DNA from: Streptosporangium saharense
Lineage (GTDB): Bacteria; Actinomycetota; Actinomycetes; Streptosporangiales; Streptosporangiaceae
Assembly: GCF_014203715.1 (NCBI RefSeq)
Contig: NZ_JACHJP010000004.1
Coordinates: 613,856-677,855, forward strand
DNA length: 64,000 nt
Direction of reading: 5' to 3'
Below the pieces are notes generated by a model that saw only the letters and a list, made by a program, of their open reading frames with translations, had not been told where the DNA came from and ran no database searches. Below, piece after piece: positions 8,471 to 17,314 of this stretch. A program made the translations under genes and the position numbers. Position 1 is the stretch's first letter, and each line of letters opens with the position of its first letter.

Positions 8471-9136
8471 TCAGCGGGTACGGCGGAGCACCTTGGCCTC
8501 GGTCTCCTCAAGCCAGCGCAGATACCAGCGGGCGAACCCGATGGGCTCTCCTTCGTCGTCGCGCAGCGGCCAGAACCCCTCGTCGCTGGTGAGACTCTCG
8601 GCCCACATCTGGCCCCGGGCCGGGCCGGTGACCACCAGGACCTCCTGATGGGCGCAGCCGAGATGGCACAGGTACAGCAGCCCGATCGAGTGCCGGTAGT
8701 CATCGAGGGTCGTCTCGTACCACTCCCAGTACTCCTGCCGGGCCGTCTCGAACTCCTCGACGGAATCGAAGTCCGCCTTGTCTGGAGGATTGGCCGGGTT
8801 GAACGCCTCGACGTGAGGAAACGGCTGGTCCAACATGTCCAGGCTGGTGCGGTCGGCGCCGTCGCCCTCCCAGTGCCACCGCCCGTCCACGTGCCGCACG
8901 GGGAAGAGCCCGTAGGAGGGGCCCGCCCCGCCGCGTCCCACCCGCAGCAGGAAGGAACGGTACTCCTCGGGCAGTTCCACCCGGAGCTGCCCTTCCAGGT
9001 CGGCCAGTTCCTCGGCGCTCAGCGGCGCTTCGAGGACCCAGCGGTGCCCATCGGCGCCGAACACCCTCCTGGCGCCTCGCTTCTTGGCCAGCCGCGAGAG
9101 CCGTTCACGCACACCCGACCAGTCGTGACGCGTCAT
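8471..9136 (-). CDS. SMI1/KNR4 (SUKH) family protein
   Basis: 221 residues from ATG 9136 (GTG 9145 is possible). Residues 42-85 carry the SUKH core, LSAEELADLEGQLRVELPEE followed by YRSFLLRVGRGGAGPSYGLFP, with the tryptophan-rich, acidic later part usual for the superfamily. SUKH proteins are common immunity partners of contact-dependent or secreted toxins, especially nucleases and deaminases, and also act as general protein-binding modules. No toxin is adjacent. The deaminase-like secreted protein at the left edge is 6 kb away, and linking them would be speculation. Confidence 0.8.
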   Translation of the reverse strand: MTRHDWSGVRERLSRLAKKRGARRVFGADGHRWVLEAPLSAEELADLEGQLRVELPEEYRSFLLRVGRGGAGPSYGLFPVRHVDGRWHWEGDGADRTSLDMLDQPFPHVEAFNPANPPDKADFDSVEEFETARQEYWEWYETTLDDYRHSIGLLYLCHLGCAHQEVLVVTGPARGQMWAESLTSDEGFWPLRDDEGEPIGFARWYLRWLEETEAKVLRRTR

Positions 9137-9196
9137 GCGCGGCACCCTATCGTCGCGATGGGATCATGGGCGTACACGACGGACGAAAGGTGCCTC

Positions 9197-9577
9197 ATGG
9201 CCACACTTACCGACGAGCTGTACGAGGCCGAGCGCCGGCTGCAGGCGGCCATGCTCGCCGGGGACGTCGAGGGACTCGACCGGCTGCTGGACGAGCGGCT
9301 GGTCTTCACCGGCCCACCCGACGGCGCCTGTCATCCACAGGCCAAGCAGCTCGACCTGGACAACCACCGCTCGCGCAGGCAGATCATGACCAGGCTCGTC
9401 GAGGAGGAGCTGACCGTGGTCGTGGCGGGCACCACCGGCGTCACCTGTTTCCTCGGCCTGCTTGAGGGCTCGTTCGCGGGCACGCCGTTCACCGCACGAC
9501 TGCGCTACACCCGCACCTGGGTCCACACGGTCGAGTACGGCTGGCGCGTCCTGGCGGCCCACGCCAGCCCGGCGTAG
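9197..9577 (+). CDS. NTF2-like (DUF4440/SnoaL-type) protein
   Basis: 126 residues from ATG 9197, with GAAAGG six bases upstream. The layout is that of the NTF2 cone fold: an N-terminal helix pair (LYEAERRLQAAMLAGDVEGL), DRLLDERLVFTGPPDG, then strands ending in RYTRTWVHTVEYGWRVLAAH. DUF4440 and SnoaL-like proteins include small isomerases, cyclases and non-enzymatic ligand binders, so the substrate is unknown. It is divergent from the SUKH gene and followed after 12 bases by the DUF1877-like gene. Confidence 0.75.
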   Translation: MATLTDELYEAERRLQAAMLAGDVEGLDRLLDERLVFTGPPDGACHPQAKQLDLDNHRSRRQIMTRLVEEELTVVVAGTTGVTCFLGLLEGSFAGTPFTARLRYTRTWVHTVEYGWRVLAAHASPA

Positions 9578-9589
9578 GGGGCGGGCCCG

Positions 9590-10021
9590 GTGTCGATGCG
9601 GTTGATGCTGGCGAAGATCGACCCCGAGGTGCTGCGGGCTGTACGGATAAATGGTGATTTAGTGGGGCAAATCCTTGGCGGGTCTTCCCGGGAGGATGGG
9701 TTCGAGGACGACTACCTGGCCCTCGGTGTCATCGCGGAGGGCAGGGCGGAGGCCGAGCACGGGGACGCGCGGTGGGGGCGGTGCTACCCCTGGCTGGCGG
9801 CGGCGACCGGTGCCGACGGCACTGACGACCTGCCTGGCCACACGTTCGGGTACGGCCCGCCGTTCGCCCTCGACCCGGAGCGGGTCGTGCGGGTGGCGCG
9901 GGGCCTGGCGGGTGAGGGGTGGGGGTTCGCCGCCGCCCGGCGCGACGGGTTCGAGGGACTCGGCCCGTTCTACGCGGCGGCGGCGCGGGAGGGCAGGGCT
10001 GTCGTGGGAGGGGTGAGCTGA
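9590..10021 (+). CDS. DUF1877 (YfbM)-like protein
   Basis: 143 residues from GTG 9590. The opening MRLMLAKIDPEVLRAV, the central FEDDYLALG, and PFALDPERVVRVARGLAGEGW followed by GPFYAAAAREGRAVV follow the pattern of the small YfbM/DUF1877 family, whose function is not known. It is cytoplasmic, with no signal or membrane segment. It probably shares a transcript with the NTF2-like gene 12 bases upstream and converges on the ChaB-like gene. Confidence 0.6.
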   Translation: MSMRLMLAKIDPEVLRAVRINGDLVGQILGGSSREDGFEDDYLALGVIAEGRAEAEHGDARWGRCYPWLAAATGADGTDDLPGHTFGYGPPFALDPERVVRVARGLAGEGWGFAAARRDGFEGLGPFYAAAAREGRAVVGGVS

Positions 10022-10049
10022 CTGTCACCCCTCTCCACCGCCCTGCGCG

Positions 10050-10445
10050 TCAGGAGCGAGCCTTGGCGGACGCCCTGCGGTTGGCCTTCTTGATCGCGTT
10101 GACGAGTTCGGTCTTGGTCATGGTTGACCTGCCCGGGATGTCCAACCGCTTCGCCACGTCGTAGAGGTGCTGCTTGGAGGCGTTGGCATCGACGCCTTCG
10201 GCTGTCTTGCCGCGTTTGGGAGTGTGGCGGGCCGCCTGCCGGTCGGAGGGTCCCTTCTTGCTCTTGGGCTCCCAGTGGTCGCCGATCTTCTCGAAGGAGT
10301 GCTTGAGGGCGGCGTTGGCCGTCCGGTGGGCGCGTTCGCCTTCGCCGTACTCCTTGACCGCGGAGTCGTGGGCCTTGATCCACGTGTCCTGGGCCTTCTT
10401 GGGGGAGCGTTTGAGTGTCTCGGGTAGTTCCTGACGGACGGGCAT
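10050..10445 (-). CDS. ChaB-family protein with Rho N-terminal-like domain
   Basis: 131 residues from ATG 10445, with AGAGG eight bases upstream. Residues 1-60 match ChaB (LPETLKRSPKKAQDTWIKAH, AHRTANAALKHSFEKIGDHW), and residues 85-125 are a SAP/Rho-N-like motif (SKQHLYDVAKRLDIPGRSTM, KTELVNAIKKANRR) of the kind that binds nucleic acid. The protein is strongly basic. ChaB was first linked with cation transport in E. coli, but in actinomycetes the ChaB/Rho-N fusions are stress-associated proteins of unclear role. It is divergent from the general-stress-type SDR gene. Confidence 0.8.
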   Translation of the reverse strand: MPVRQELPETLKRSPKKAQDTWIKAHDSAVKEYGEGERAHRTANAALKHSFEKIGDHWEPKSKKGPSDRQAARHTPKRGKTAEGVDANASKQHLYDVAKRLDIPGRSTMTKTELVNAIKKANRRASAKARS

Positions 10446-10581
10446 GATCGTCACCTCTTCTCAGGGCCGGATGTTGGCCTCGTCCCGGGCATACCCCTCA
10501 CTGTCTCCCGAAACATCATTCAATTGTGAAATCAACAGTTATGTCTTGTTATCTGATCAGAGGGTGGGGCAAGTGGGGGAA

Positions 10582-11445
10582 ATGCCTGATGAACCACGCC
10601 AGACACCACCGGAACAGCAGCAGCCGTACCCGGGCAGCAGCGGTGACATGACGCCGGAGCCCCGGGACGAGATGCGCGACTACGAGGGCCGAGGTCTGCT
10701 CAGGGACCGGAGGGCGCTGATCACCGGGGGTGACTCGGGTATCGGCAGGGCCGTCGCCGTGGCCTTCGCGAAGGAGGGGGCCGACGTCGCCATCGCGTAC
10801 CTCAGCGAGCACGAGGACGCCGAGCACACCCGCAAGCTGGTCGAGGAGACCGGACGGCGGTGCGTGCTGCTGCCGGGAGACCTCGCCCAGGCCGCCCACT
10901 GCGACGAGGTGGTCGAGCGTACGGTGGCCGAACTCGGCGGGCTCGACGTGCTCGTCAACAACGTCGCCTACCAGCAGCCGGTGGACTCGCTCGACGAGCT
11001 GGACGACGAGCAGTGGGAGCACACCTTCGCCGTCAACATCCACAGCTACTTCCGGGTCACCAGGGCGGCGCTTCGGCACATGGGCGAGGGGTCGGCCATC
11101 GTCAACACCTCCTCGATCAACGGGCTGCGCGGCAACAAGAGCCTGATCGACTACGCCACGACCAAGGGCGCGATCAACGCCTTCACCTACTCGATGGCCC
11201 AGAACCTTCTCGAACGCCACATCCGGATCAACGCGGTCGCCCCGGGCCCGGTGTGGACACCGCTCATCCCGGCCACCATGCCACCGGAGAAGGTCGGCAA
11301 GTTCGGCGAACAGGCCCCCATGGAACGGGCCGCGGAACCCGACGAGATCGCCCCGTCCTACGTCTTCTTCGCCTCCAACCGCCTGTCGTCCTACTACACC
11401 GGCGAAATCCTCGCCCCGGTAGGCGGCGAGACCCTCCCCGGCTGA
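10582..11445 (+). CDS. short-chain dehydrogenase, stress-induced YhdF/YghA type
   Basis: 287 residues from ATG 10582 after a GGGGA ribosome site. A 40-residue Gln/Pro-rich lead (PPEQQQPYPG) precedes the Rossmann fold: TGGDSGIGRA for NAD(P) binding, NNVAYQQP, the catalytic Ser in NTSSINGLRG and Tyr/Lys in YATTKGA. This is the arrangement of Bacillus YhdF, GsiB-neighbour and E. coli YghA-type dehydrogenases, which are general-stress proteins with poorly defined substrates. The divergent ChaB/Rho-N gene supports a stress setting. The extended N-terminus is normal for the subfamily. Confidence 0.88.
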   Translation: MPDEPRQTPPEQQQPYPGSSGDMTPEPRDEMRDYEGRGLLRDRRALITGGDSGIGRAVAVAFAKEGADVAIAYLSEHEDAEHTRKLVEETGRRCVLLPGDLAQAAHCDEVVERTVAELGGLDVLVNNVAYQQPVDSLDELDDEQWEHTFAVNIHSYFRVTRAALRHMGEGSAIVNTSSINGLRGNKSLIDYATTKGAINAFTYSMAQNLLERHIRINAVAPGPVWTPLIPATMPPEKVGKFGEQAPMERAAEPDEIAPSYVFFASNRLSSYYTGEILAPVGGETLPG

Positions 11446-11450
11446 CGGAC

Positions 11451-12287
11451 TCAGCTATAGGAGGAGACGACCAGCCAGAGGGCGGAGAGGACGACCACGG
11501 CCGTCACGGCGACGGTCCTCATCCGCCTGAGGGACCCGAACCCGGCCCGCAGCCGGACGGGCCAGACGACGAGAAGGGCGGCCAGGACCAGGTGCCACCG
11601 GACGAGGAGGGGGTCCCCGCCGGAGGTCACGGCGTCGAACGCGGGGAAGAGCAGGAGGGCCGCCGCGGCCGAGACGCCGACCCGCCGTGACAGGCCGACG
11701 GCGCACGTGAACGCGGCCAGGGCGACGAGCACGACCGGCAGGCCGATCCTGTCGGCCTCGACGAACCACAGGGGAAGGGCGTTCGGGGCCTCGGAGGGCG
11801 CGTAGAAGGCGGTGAGCGAGCGCTCGCCAACCTCGGGAACGAGGCGACAGAACAGCGCGCCCCACGAGGCGAAGAAGACAGCCACCCACGGGGCGACGCC
11901 GTACCGCCTGCCTGACGCGGGGAGCCGGGGCGCCAGGAGCAGCGCCGCGATGGCCACCGGATAGCAGATGAGCAGGGGCCAGGGGAGCGCGCGTGCCTGG
12001 CCGGGGCCAGAGACGAGGAGTCCGAGAACGAGGACGGCGCCGGTCACGACGGCGGCGGCGAGCGTGATCCGGCGTGAGCCGTACGCGACGAGCCCGGCCA
12101 CGACGACCGGCAGCAGCAGGACCCCGAGGAACAACGCCTCCACCGGGGTGCCCTCCAGGGCGTAGGGGCCCGCCGAGGAACAGAACCACGGAAGGTCGCT
12201 CCTGCCGACGCCGAAGGCCGTCAGGACCACCGGTCCCGAGGCGGCCAGAACCGCGCAGAGACGCGGCATCACCGTCAATTCCCGCAC
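11451..12287 (-). CDS. polytopic membrane protein of unknown function
   Basis: 278 residues with about eight hydrophobic helices spread over the full length. GTG at 12287 is supported by AAGGA six bases upstream. No transporter or enzyme motif is visible; short charged loops such as YGSRRIT and LRRMRT suggest membrane topology only. It shares a strand with the secreted repeat protein upstream (gap 51 bases), so the two may be co-transcribed. I do not recognise the family. Confidence 0.75.
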   Translation of the reverse strand: MRELTVMPRLCAVLAASGPVVLTAFGVGRSDLPWFCSSAGPYALEGTPVEALFLGVLLLPVVVAGLVAYGSRRITLAAAVVTGAVLVLGLLVSGPGQARALPWPLLICYPVAIAALLLAPRLPASGRRYGVAPWVAVFFASWGALFCRLVPEVGERSLTAFYAPSEAPNALPLWFVEADRIGLPVVLVALAAFTCAVGLSRRVGVSAAAALLLFPAFDAVTSGGDPLLVRWHLVLAALLVVWPVRLRAGFGSLRRMRTVAVTAVVVLSALWLVVSSYS

Positions 12288-12338
12288 CGTGCATCCTTTC
12301 GGAGACCGTCGGTCCGGGACAGCGTAAACGATCTTCGG

Positions 12339-12929
12339 TCAGTGGGTCAGGCGGTATTTGGTGGAGTAGCTTCCCTGGTTGATGCTGCAGTCGAGGTTGG
12401 TGTCGGTCTGGGTGTACGTCCAGCCGGTGGGGACCGTGCAGGCCCACAGGCCGTTGGCCGGTGTCCTGATGCGGTAGGTCGAGGTGGGGACGTTCGGGTT
12501 GAACTGGCAGTCCACGGTGTAGGTGAGCAGGTCGTAGGTCCAGCCGGAGACGGTCGCGCAGGAGGTCAGGCCGTCGACGGGGGTGCGCAGCCGGTAGGTC
12601 GTCGTCGGATATCTGGTGGGGTAGTAGCTGCTGCACTCGTTGGTGAAGTAGCGCCGGTCGAAGACGAACCCCGGGGCCGTCACGCACGATGTCACGCCGT
12701 CGGCGGGCGTGCGCAGGTGGTAGGTGGGATAGGGGAAGCTCAGCGTGCCGCCGCACTGGACGTCACGCCCGATCTCGTCGTAGACGTAGCCGGTCGGTAC
12801 CGTGCAGGACCAGGTCCCGTCGAGTCCCTGGGCCTTCGCCGAGGCGGGGGAGGCGCCGGTCAGGTTCGTGACCAGCAGGGTTGTCGTCGCGAGTACGGCG
12901 AGCAGGACGCGTTTCCAGGGGATGGGCAT
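12339..12929 (-). CDS. secreted protein made of four Cys-pair repeats
   Basis: 196 residues from ATG 12929. A clear signal peptide (MPIPWKRVLLAVLATTTLLV ... SPASA) is followed by four repeats of about 39-42 residues spanning 36-196. Each has the form C-x(3-4)-G-[YWF]-x-[YF] ... C, then Y-[RH]-[LI]-R-T-P-[AV]-[DN]-G, as in YHLRTPADG, YRLRTPVDG and YRIRTPANG. Two cysteines per repeat would allow one disulfide in each unit outside the cell. I do not recognise the family; the aromatic-rich repeats suggest a binding role at the cell wall or on carbohydrate. It is divergent from the histidine kinase gene. Confidence 0.75.
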   Translation of the reverse strand: MPIPWKRVLLAVLATTTLLVTNLTGASPASAKAQGLDGTWSCTVPTGYVYDEIGRDVQCGGTLSFPYPTYHLRTPADGVTSCVTAPGFVFDRRYFTNECSSYYPTRYPTTTYRLRTPVDGLTSCATVSGWTYDLLTYTVDCQFNPNVPTSTYRIRTPANGLWACTVPTGWTYTQTDTNLDCSINQGSYSTKYRLTH

Positions 12930-13054
12930 GGGTGTCCTTCCATATCCCGAAATATCGCCTTAAAGGGGAAATTTCTTGCTTTATACATTGGGATATGAGG
13001 GGCGGAAAGTGTTTTCTCGCAGGTGGAACGAAGGGCTGGATTTCCCGGGTGTGG

Positions 13055-14113
13055 ATGAGGAAAAACGGTCGGGAAGCGGTGGCGGCCGTCGCCGTCGTCG
13101 GGATGTTCTGGGCGCCGCCGATCATCGGTGCCGCGGGGCCGTACCCGATCGTGGGGGTGGTGCTCGCGGCGGTGACCGCCGGGGCGATGGTCCTGCGCGG
13201 GCGGCTGCCGTTCGCCGCGACGGTGACCGCGGGGGCCGCGACCTTCGCGGGTGGTGTCCTGGGGATCTGCCACGACCCGATGCTGGCCGCGGCCTGGTGC
13301 CTGTATCCCCTCGCGGTCAGCCGTGCGCGCCGTACACACGTGGCGGTCGTGGTGCTCGTGGCCATGTTCGCCGCGCTGGCGCTGGTCACCGCCGCCCCCG
13401 GGGAGGACGCGCGGGGCATCGGCACGCGGGTGATCGTCGCGATGGCCGCGCTCAGCGTGTCGTGGCTGCTCGGTACGGCCACCGGCAGGCAGATCGAGTC
13501 CGCGCGGGAGGCCGAGCGGATGCGCGTGCAGCTCGCGGTGGCGCGTGACGTCCACGACGTGGTCGGGCACGCGCTCGGGGTGACGCTGGCGCAGTCCGGG
13601 GTCGTCCTCAGCCTCCCCGACGCCGACGAGCGGGAGCTGCGCGAGACCCTGGAGGAGGTGGAGACCCACACGCGCAGGGCCCTTGAGGACGTGCAGGCGC
13701 TGGTACGGACGCTCCGCGACCCGGACGGCGATGACCGGAAGAGGTTCGACGGTATCCCTGCAGCCGTCGCCGCCACCCGCGCCGCGGGGGTCGACGTCGA
13801 GACGCGGATCGACGTGGGGGACGGGGTCGGCGACACGGCGTTCCAGGTGGTGCGGGAGGCGTTGAGCAATGTTGTACGGCACGCTCCCGGCGCCAACTGC
13901 GTCGTGCACGTCCACGAGGACGGCGACACCGTGGTGGTGCGCGTCGAGGACGACGGCGGGACGCCGGGCACCAGGTCGGTGGGGGCGGGGGTCGGGCTCC
14001 GGGGGATGCGCGAACGGGTCCACCTGGTGGGCGGAACGGTGACCTGGGGTTCCCGCCCGGAGGGCGGGTTCGCGGTCGAGGCCAGGTTGCCCCTTGAGAG
14101 CCGGGGGCGCTGA
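13055..14113 (+). CDS. sensor histidine kinase, NarL-system type (HisKA_3)
   Basis: About 352 residues from ATG 13055; ATG 12995 and GTG 13049 are in-frame alternatives, and none has an ideal ribosome site. Four or five membrane helices fill residues 8-130. The dimerisation and phosphoacceptor segment is VARDVHDVVGH with the phosphorylated His near residue 167. The ATP-binding domain shows EALSNVVRHA (N box), VEDDGG and GVGLRGMRERV. It should sense a membrane or cell-envelope signal and phosphorylate the response regulator encoded 270 bases downstream. Together with the following ABC genes this resembles antibiotic-sensing modules. Confidence 0.85.
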   Translation: MRKNGREAVAAVAVVGMFWAPPIIGAAGPYPIVGVVLAAVTAGAMVLRGRLPFAATVTAGAATFAGGVLGICHDPMLAAAWCLYPLAVSRARRTHVAVVVLVAMFAALALVTAAPGEDARGIGTRVIVAMAALSVSWLLGTATGRQIESAREAERMRVQLAVARDVHDVVGHALGVTLAQSGVVLSLPDADERELRETLEEVETHTRRALEDVQALVRTLRDPDGDDRKRFDGIPAAVAATRAAGVDVETRIDVGDGVGDTAFQVVREALSNVVRHAPGANCVVHVHEDGDTVVVRVEDDGGTPGTRSVGAGVGLRGMRERVHLVGGTVTWGSRPEGGFAVEARLPLESRGR

Positions 14114-14125
14114 TCGGGAGTTCAG

Positions 14126-14370
14126 GAGCCCGAGGGCTGACGGGCGGGCGCGGTGCCGGGCTCGTGTTGGAAGGGTTTGCAGGAAGGCGCGGGGTCGAAG
14201 TCGAGATCGAACCGCTTCCCGGGTGGGTGTCGCATGGAGGTCGGATGCTCAGAAGCCCGAGGGCTGACGGGCGCGTGTTGGTGGGGATTCGCAGCGAGGG
14301 CTGACCGGCGGGCGCGGGGCCAGGTTCGTGTGGCGAGGATGGAGGGGCCGACAGGCGGGCGCGGTGCTGG
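14126..14370. repeat. degenerate tandem repeats between kinase and response regulator
   Basis: Four worn copies of CGAGGGCTGACGGGCGGGCG occur near 14131, 14259, 14296 and 14346, the last as GGGGCCGACAGGCGGGCG. They separate two genes of one two-component system that are usually adjacent, so the repeats look inserted. No coding frame fits them. Confidence 0.6.
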
Positions 14371-14382
14371 GAGGGAAGGACG

Positions 14383-15045
14383 ATGGTCGGGGAAGCGGTT
14401 TCGGTCTTTCTCGCGGATGACGATGCCGGGCTGCGCGGGGCCTACCGGAAGCTGTTCGAGCGTACGGCGGGCTTCCGGTTCGCCGGGGAGGCGGCCGACG
14501 GGCTTGAGGCGGTCAGGTTGGTGACCGCGCTGCGGCCGGACGTGGCATTGCTCGACGTGCAGATGCCGAACGCCGACGGCATCGAGGCCGCGCGGCGCAT
14601 CCTGGCCGAGACGATCACCAAGGTCGTCATGCTGACCACCTTCGACCTGGACGAGTACGTGCACCGGGCCCTCACGGTCGGCGCCTCCGGCTTCCTGCTG
14701 AAGAACGCCTCCCCGGCCGAGGTGCTGCGGGCCGTCCGTACGGTCCACGACGGCAACGCCATGCTCGCCCCCGAGGTGACGGCGCGGCTGCTCGACCGGT
14801 TCGCGCCGAGGCGGCCCGCCGAACGGCATCCCTTCGCCGGGCACGTCCTGTCGGAACGGGAACTGCAGGTCATCCGGCTGGTCGCCAGGGGCCGCTCCAA
14901 CCAGCAGATCGCCGACGAGCTGTTCCTGAGCCTGGAGACGGTCCGCACCTACCTGCGCCGGATGTTCGCCAAACTGGGAGTCAACGACCGCACCCACCTG
15001 GCCATACTCGCCCACGAGGCAGGCCTGCTCCGCGACCCACGCTAG
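14383..15045 (+). CDS. NarL/LuxR-family response regulator
   Basis: 220 residues. Receiver domain 8-125 has the acidic pocket ADDD, phosphoacceptor Asp58 (ALLDVQMP), Thr in MLTTFD and Lys in FLLKNASP. The LuxR-type helix-turn-helix is at the C-terminus (LSERELQVIRLVARGRSNQQ, IADELFLSLETVRTYLRRMF). It is the cognate partner of the upstream HisKA_3 kinase. The ABC-2 transporter genes starting 128 bases downstream are the likely target operon. Confidence 0.92.
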   Translation: MVGEAVSVFLADDDAGLRGAYRKLFERTAGFRFAGEAADGLEAVRLVTALRPDVALLDVQMPNADGIEAARRILAETITKVVMLTTFDLDEYVHRALTVGASGFLLKNASPAEVLRAVRTVHDGNAMLAPEVTARLLDRFAPRRPAERHPFAGHVLSERELQVIRLVARGRSNQQIADELFLSLETVRTYLRRMFAKLGVNDRTHLAILAHEAGLLRDPR

Positions 15046-15095
15046 CCGTACCCACTCACAGGGCGACCCCGCGACAGCCGTACCCGCTCATAGGG
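15044..15095. repeat. two direct copies of a 20-bp word after the response regulator
   Basis: AGCCGTACCCACTCACAGGG (15044-15063) recurs as AGCCGTACCCGCTCATAGGG 32 bases later (15076-15095). It lies in the 128-base gap before the ABC operon. It might be a paired binding site for the response regulator or a simple duplication. Confidence 0.45.
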
Positions 15096-15173
15096 TTTGT
15101 CCACTTTCGGGGGACGCGGGGATGGGACAGGTGACCGCATGCTGGGCGTTCCTGCACCGGTGACGCGAGGTGG

Positions 15174-15872
15174 ATGATGATCGAGATTTCACGGCTCAGC
15201 AAGCGCTATGGCGCGAAGACGGCGGTTGACGATGTCAGTTTCAGCGTACGGCCCGGCAGGGTGACCGGTTTCCTCGGGCCGAACGGCGCGGGAAAATCCA
15301 CAACACTGCGGGTGCTGCTCGGCCTCGACCATCCGACGAGCGGCACCGCGCTGATCGACGGCAGGCGCTACCGCGACCTGAGGCATCCGCTGCGTACGGT
15401 CGGGGCGTTGCTCGACGGGGCGGGGCCGGTGCCCGAGCGCCGGGCGATCGACCACCTCACGTGGATCGCGCAGAGCAACCGCATCCCCCGGCGCCGGGTC
15501 CGTGAGGTGCTCGACCTGGTCGGCCTGGGCGACGCGGCCGGGCAACGGGTCAAGAAGTACTCCCTGGGCATGGGACAGCGGCTGGGGATCGCCGCGGCGC
15601 TGCTCGGCGACCCGGAGATCCTGGTGCTCGACGAACCGGTCAATGGACTCGATCCGGACGGTATCCGCTGGGTGCGCACCTTCCTTCGGGAGTTCGCGGC
15701 CGGTGGCCGTACGGTGCTGCTGTCCAGCCACCTGATGACCGAGATGGCGGAGACCGCGGACGAGGCGGTCGTCATCGCCAACGGGAGGATCGTCGCGCGG
15801 GGCTCGATCGAGGAGCTCACCGCGGGACACGCGTCGCTGGAGACGGCCTTCTTCGCGCTCACCGAAGGATGA
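15174..15872 (+). CDS. ABC transporter ATPase, BcrA-like
   Basis: 232 residues with Walker A GPNGAGKS (about 38-45), signature LGMGQRLGIAAALL, Walker B ILVLDEPVNGLDPDG and the H-loop SSHLMTEM. The sequence is of the bacitracin/ABC-2 export branch. ATG 15174 or 15177 follows GCGAGG. Its stop overlaps the start of the first permease (ATGA), so the three genes form one operon, placed directly after a two-component system that probably induces it. Confidence 0.92.
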   Translation: MMIEISRLSKRYGAKTAVDDVSFSVRPGRVTGFLGPNGAGKSTTLRVLLGLDHPTSGTALIDGRRYRDLRHPLRTVGALLDGAGPVPERRAIDHLTWIAQSNRIPRRRVREVLDLVGLGDAAGQRVKKYSLGMGQRLGIAAALLGDPEILVLDEPVNGLDPDGIRWVRTFLREFAAGGRTVLLSSHLMTEMAETADEAVVIANGRIVARGSIEELTAGHASLETAFFALTEG

Positions 15873-16657
15873 ACATGACCGGGGCCGAACTGACGAAGAT
15901 CCTCACCCTGCGCTCGGTGTGGATCGTCACCGGGGTGATCCTCGCCCTGCACCTGCTGGTCTCGTACCTGAACGTGGGGACCAACATCGAGGCGGTACGC
16001 GCGATCACCCCGGACGGCACGATCGAGCTGTTCGCCGACGATCCCCAGCCCGCCGGCCGGGCGATCATCGACTTCCTGGTGGCGTCGTCGTTCCAGATGG
16101 GGTTGTTCCTGCCCGGTCTCGGGGTGGTCATCGCCGGACAGGAGTTCCGTACCTCACAACTCGGACAGACCCTGCTCGCGGTCCCCCACCGAGGGCGGCT
16201 GATCGTCGCCAAGGCGGTAGCGACCGCCGTCTACCTGCTGTTCGCGGCCCTCGTCGTCGCCGGGGCCAGCACGGCCTTCATGTACGCCGCGGTCAGGGAC
16301 TGGAACCCGGGCCTGCTGGTGAGCCCCGACGCCTGGCTCGGCCAGGGGAAGTTCGTCGTCTTCGCGGTGCTGACCGGCCTGGTCGGCTTCGCGGTCACGA
16401 TGATCGTCCGTAGCACCCTCGCGGGCGTGGCGGTCATCGTCGGGCTGGCCACGGTCACCATGACCCAGCTCCTTGCCGCGTTCTCTCCCGCGCTCGACGC
16501 GCTGTTCCCGCTCAGCGCGGGCCGCAACCTGCTGCTCGACCCGGTGGTGAACCGCCTCTCCGCGAGCCCGGTACACGCCATGGCGGTGCTGGTCGCCTGG
16601 CCCCTGGTGACCACGGCCGTGGCCGCCTTCCTGCTCGCCAGGAGGGACGCGCGATGA
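15869..16657 (+). CDS. ABC-2 permease subunit 1
   Basis: 262 residues, six hydrophobic helices. The opening MTGAELTKILTLRSVWIVTG is typical of ABC-2 permeases paired with BcrA-type ATPases (an amphipathic helix preceding membrane helix 1). The start overlaps the ATPase stop by four bases and its own stop overlaps the next permease, so expression is translationally coupled. Export substrate unknown; antibiotic or lipid export is likely from the family. Confidence 0.85.
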   Translation: MNMTGAELTKILTLRSVWIVTGVILALHLLVSYLNVGTNIEAVRAITPDGTIELFADDPQPAGRAIIDFLVASSFQMGLFLPGLGVVIAGQEFRTSQLGQTLLAVPHRGRLIVAKAVATAVYLLFAALVVAGASTAFMYAAVRDWNPGLLVSPDAWLGQGKFVVFAVLTGLVGFAVTMIVRSTLAGVAVIVGLATVTMTQLLAAFSPALDALFPLSAGRNLLLDPVVNRLSASPVHAMAVLVAWPLVTTAVAAFLLARRDAR

Positions 16658-17313
16658 GGGCCGAGTTCACCAGGATCCGCACTCTGCCCGCGACCTGGAT
16701 CGCGCTGGCCGTCACCCTGGCCGCCAACACGCTGCTCGGCCTGCTGGCGGCCACCGACACCGTGCGCGTCGCCACCTCGGACGGACAGGTCGCCGTCTCC
16801 CAGCTCGGCACCGTCATGCTGGCCCCGGTCTATGCCTTCCTCGCCGTCCCGGTCTTCGCCGCGGGCAGGGAGCTCCGGATCAGCCTCCTCGCGACGCCCG
16901 ACCGCAACCGGTTCCTCCTGGCCAAGCTCCTGGCAAGCGCGGGGACGACCATCGTGGCGGCGCCGGTGCTGCTGCTCCCCGGCCTTCTCGTACGGCACGC
17001 GGCCGGGAGCCTGCCCGCCGAGATGACGGCCTATCTGCTGCTCGGCCTGGTCGGGGGCGGGTTCGCGGTCCTGACCAGGACTGCCGTCATCCCGCTGGCC
17101 GTACTGCTCGCCCTGCCCGTCCTGGTCTCCCCGATGCTGGCGGGCCTGCTTCCCGGTCTCGTACGGCTGCTGCCGCACGAGGCGACGCTGAGCTTCCTCG
17201 GCACCTCCACGGGCCCGGCGCTCAGCCGTACCGCCGGATTCTGGGTGCTCCTGGCCTGGGCCGTCGTGTTCGTCGGCGCCGCCTGGGTGGCCACCGTACG
17301 GCGGGACAGCTGA
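16654..17313 (+). CDS. ABC-2 permease subunit 2
   Basis: 219 residues with about six helices, opening MRAEFTRIRTLPATWIAL and so paralogous to the permease just upstream, though shorter. Two related permeases with one ATPase give a heterodimeric exporter. ATGA overlap with the upstream gene. The gene ends two bases before the stop of the convergent oxidoreductase gene. Confidence 0.85.
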   Translation: MRAEFTRIRTLPATWIALAVTLAANTLLGLLAATDTVRVATSDGQVAVSQLGTVMLAPVYAFLAVPVFAAGRELRISLLATPDRNRFLLAKLLASAGTTIVAAPVLLLPGLLVRHAAGSLPAEMTAYLLLGLVGGGFAVLTRTAVIPLAVLLALPVLVSPMLAGLLPGLVRLLPHEATLSFLGTSTGPALSRTAGFWVLLAWAVVFVGAAWVATVRRDS

Positions 17314-17314
17314 G

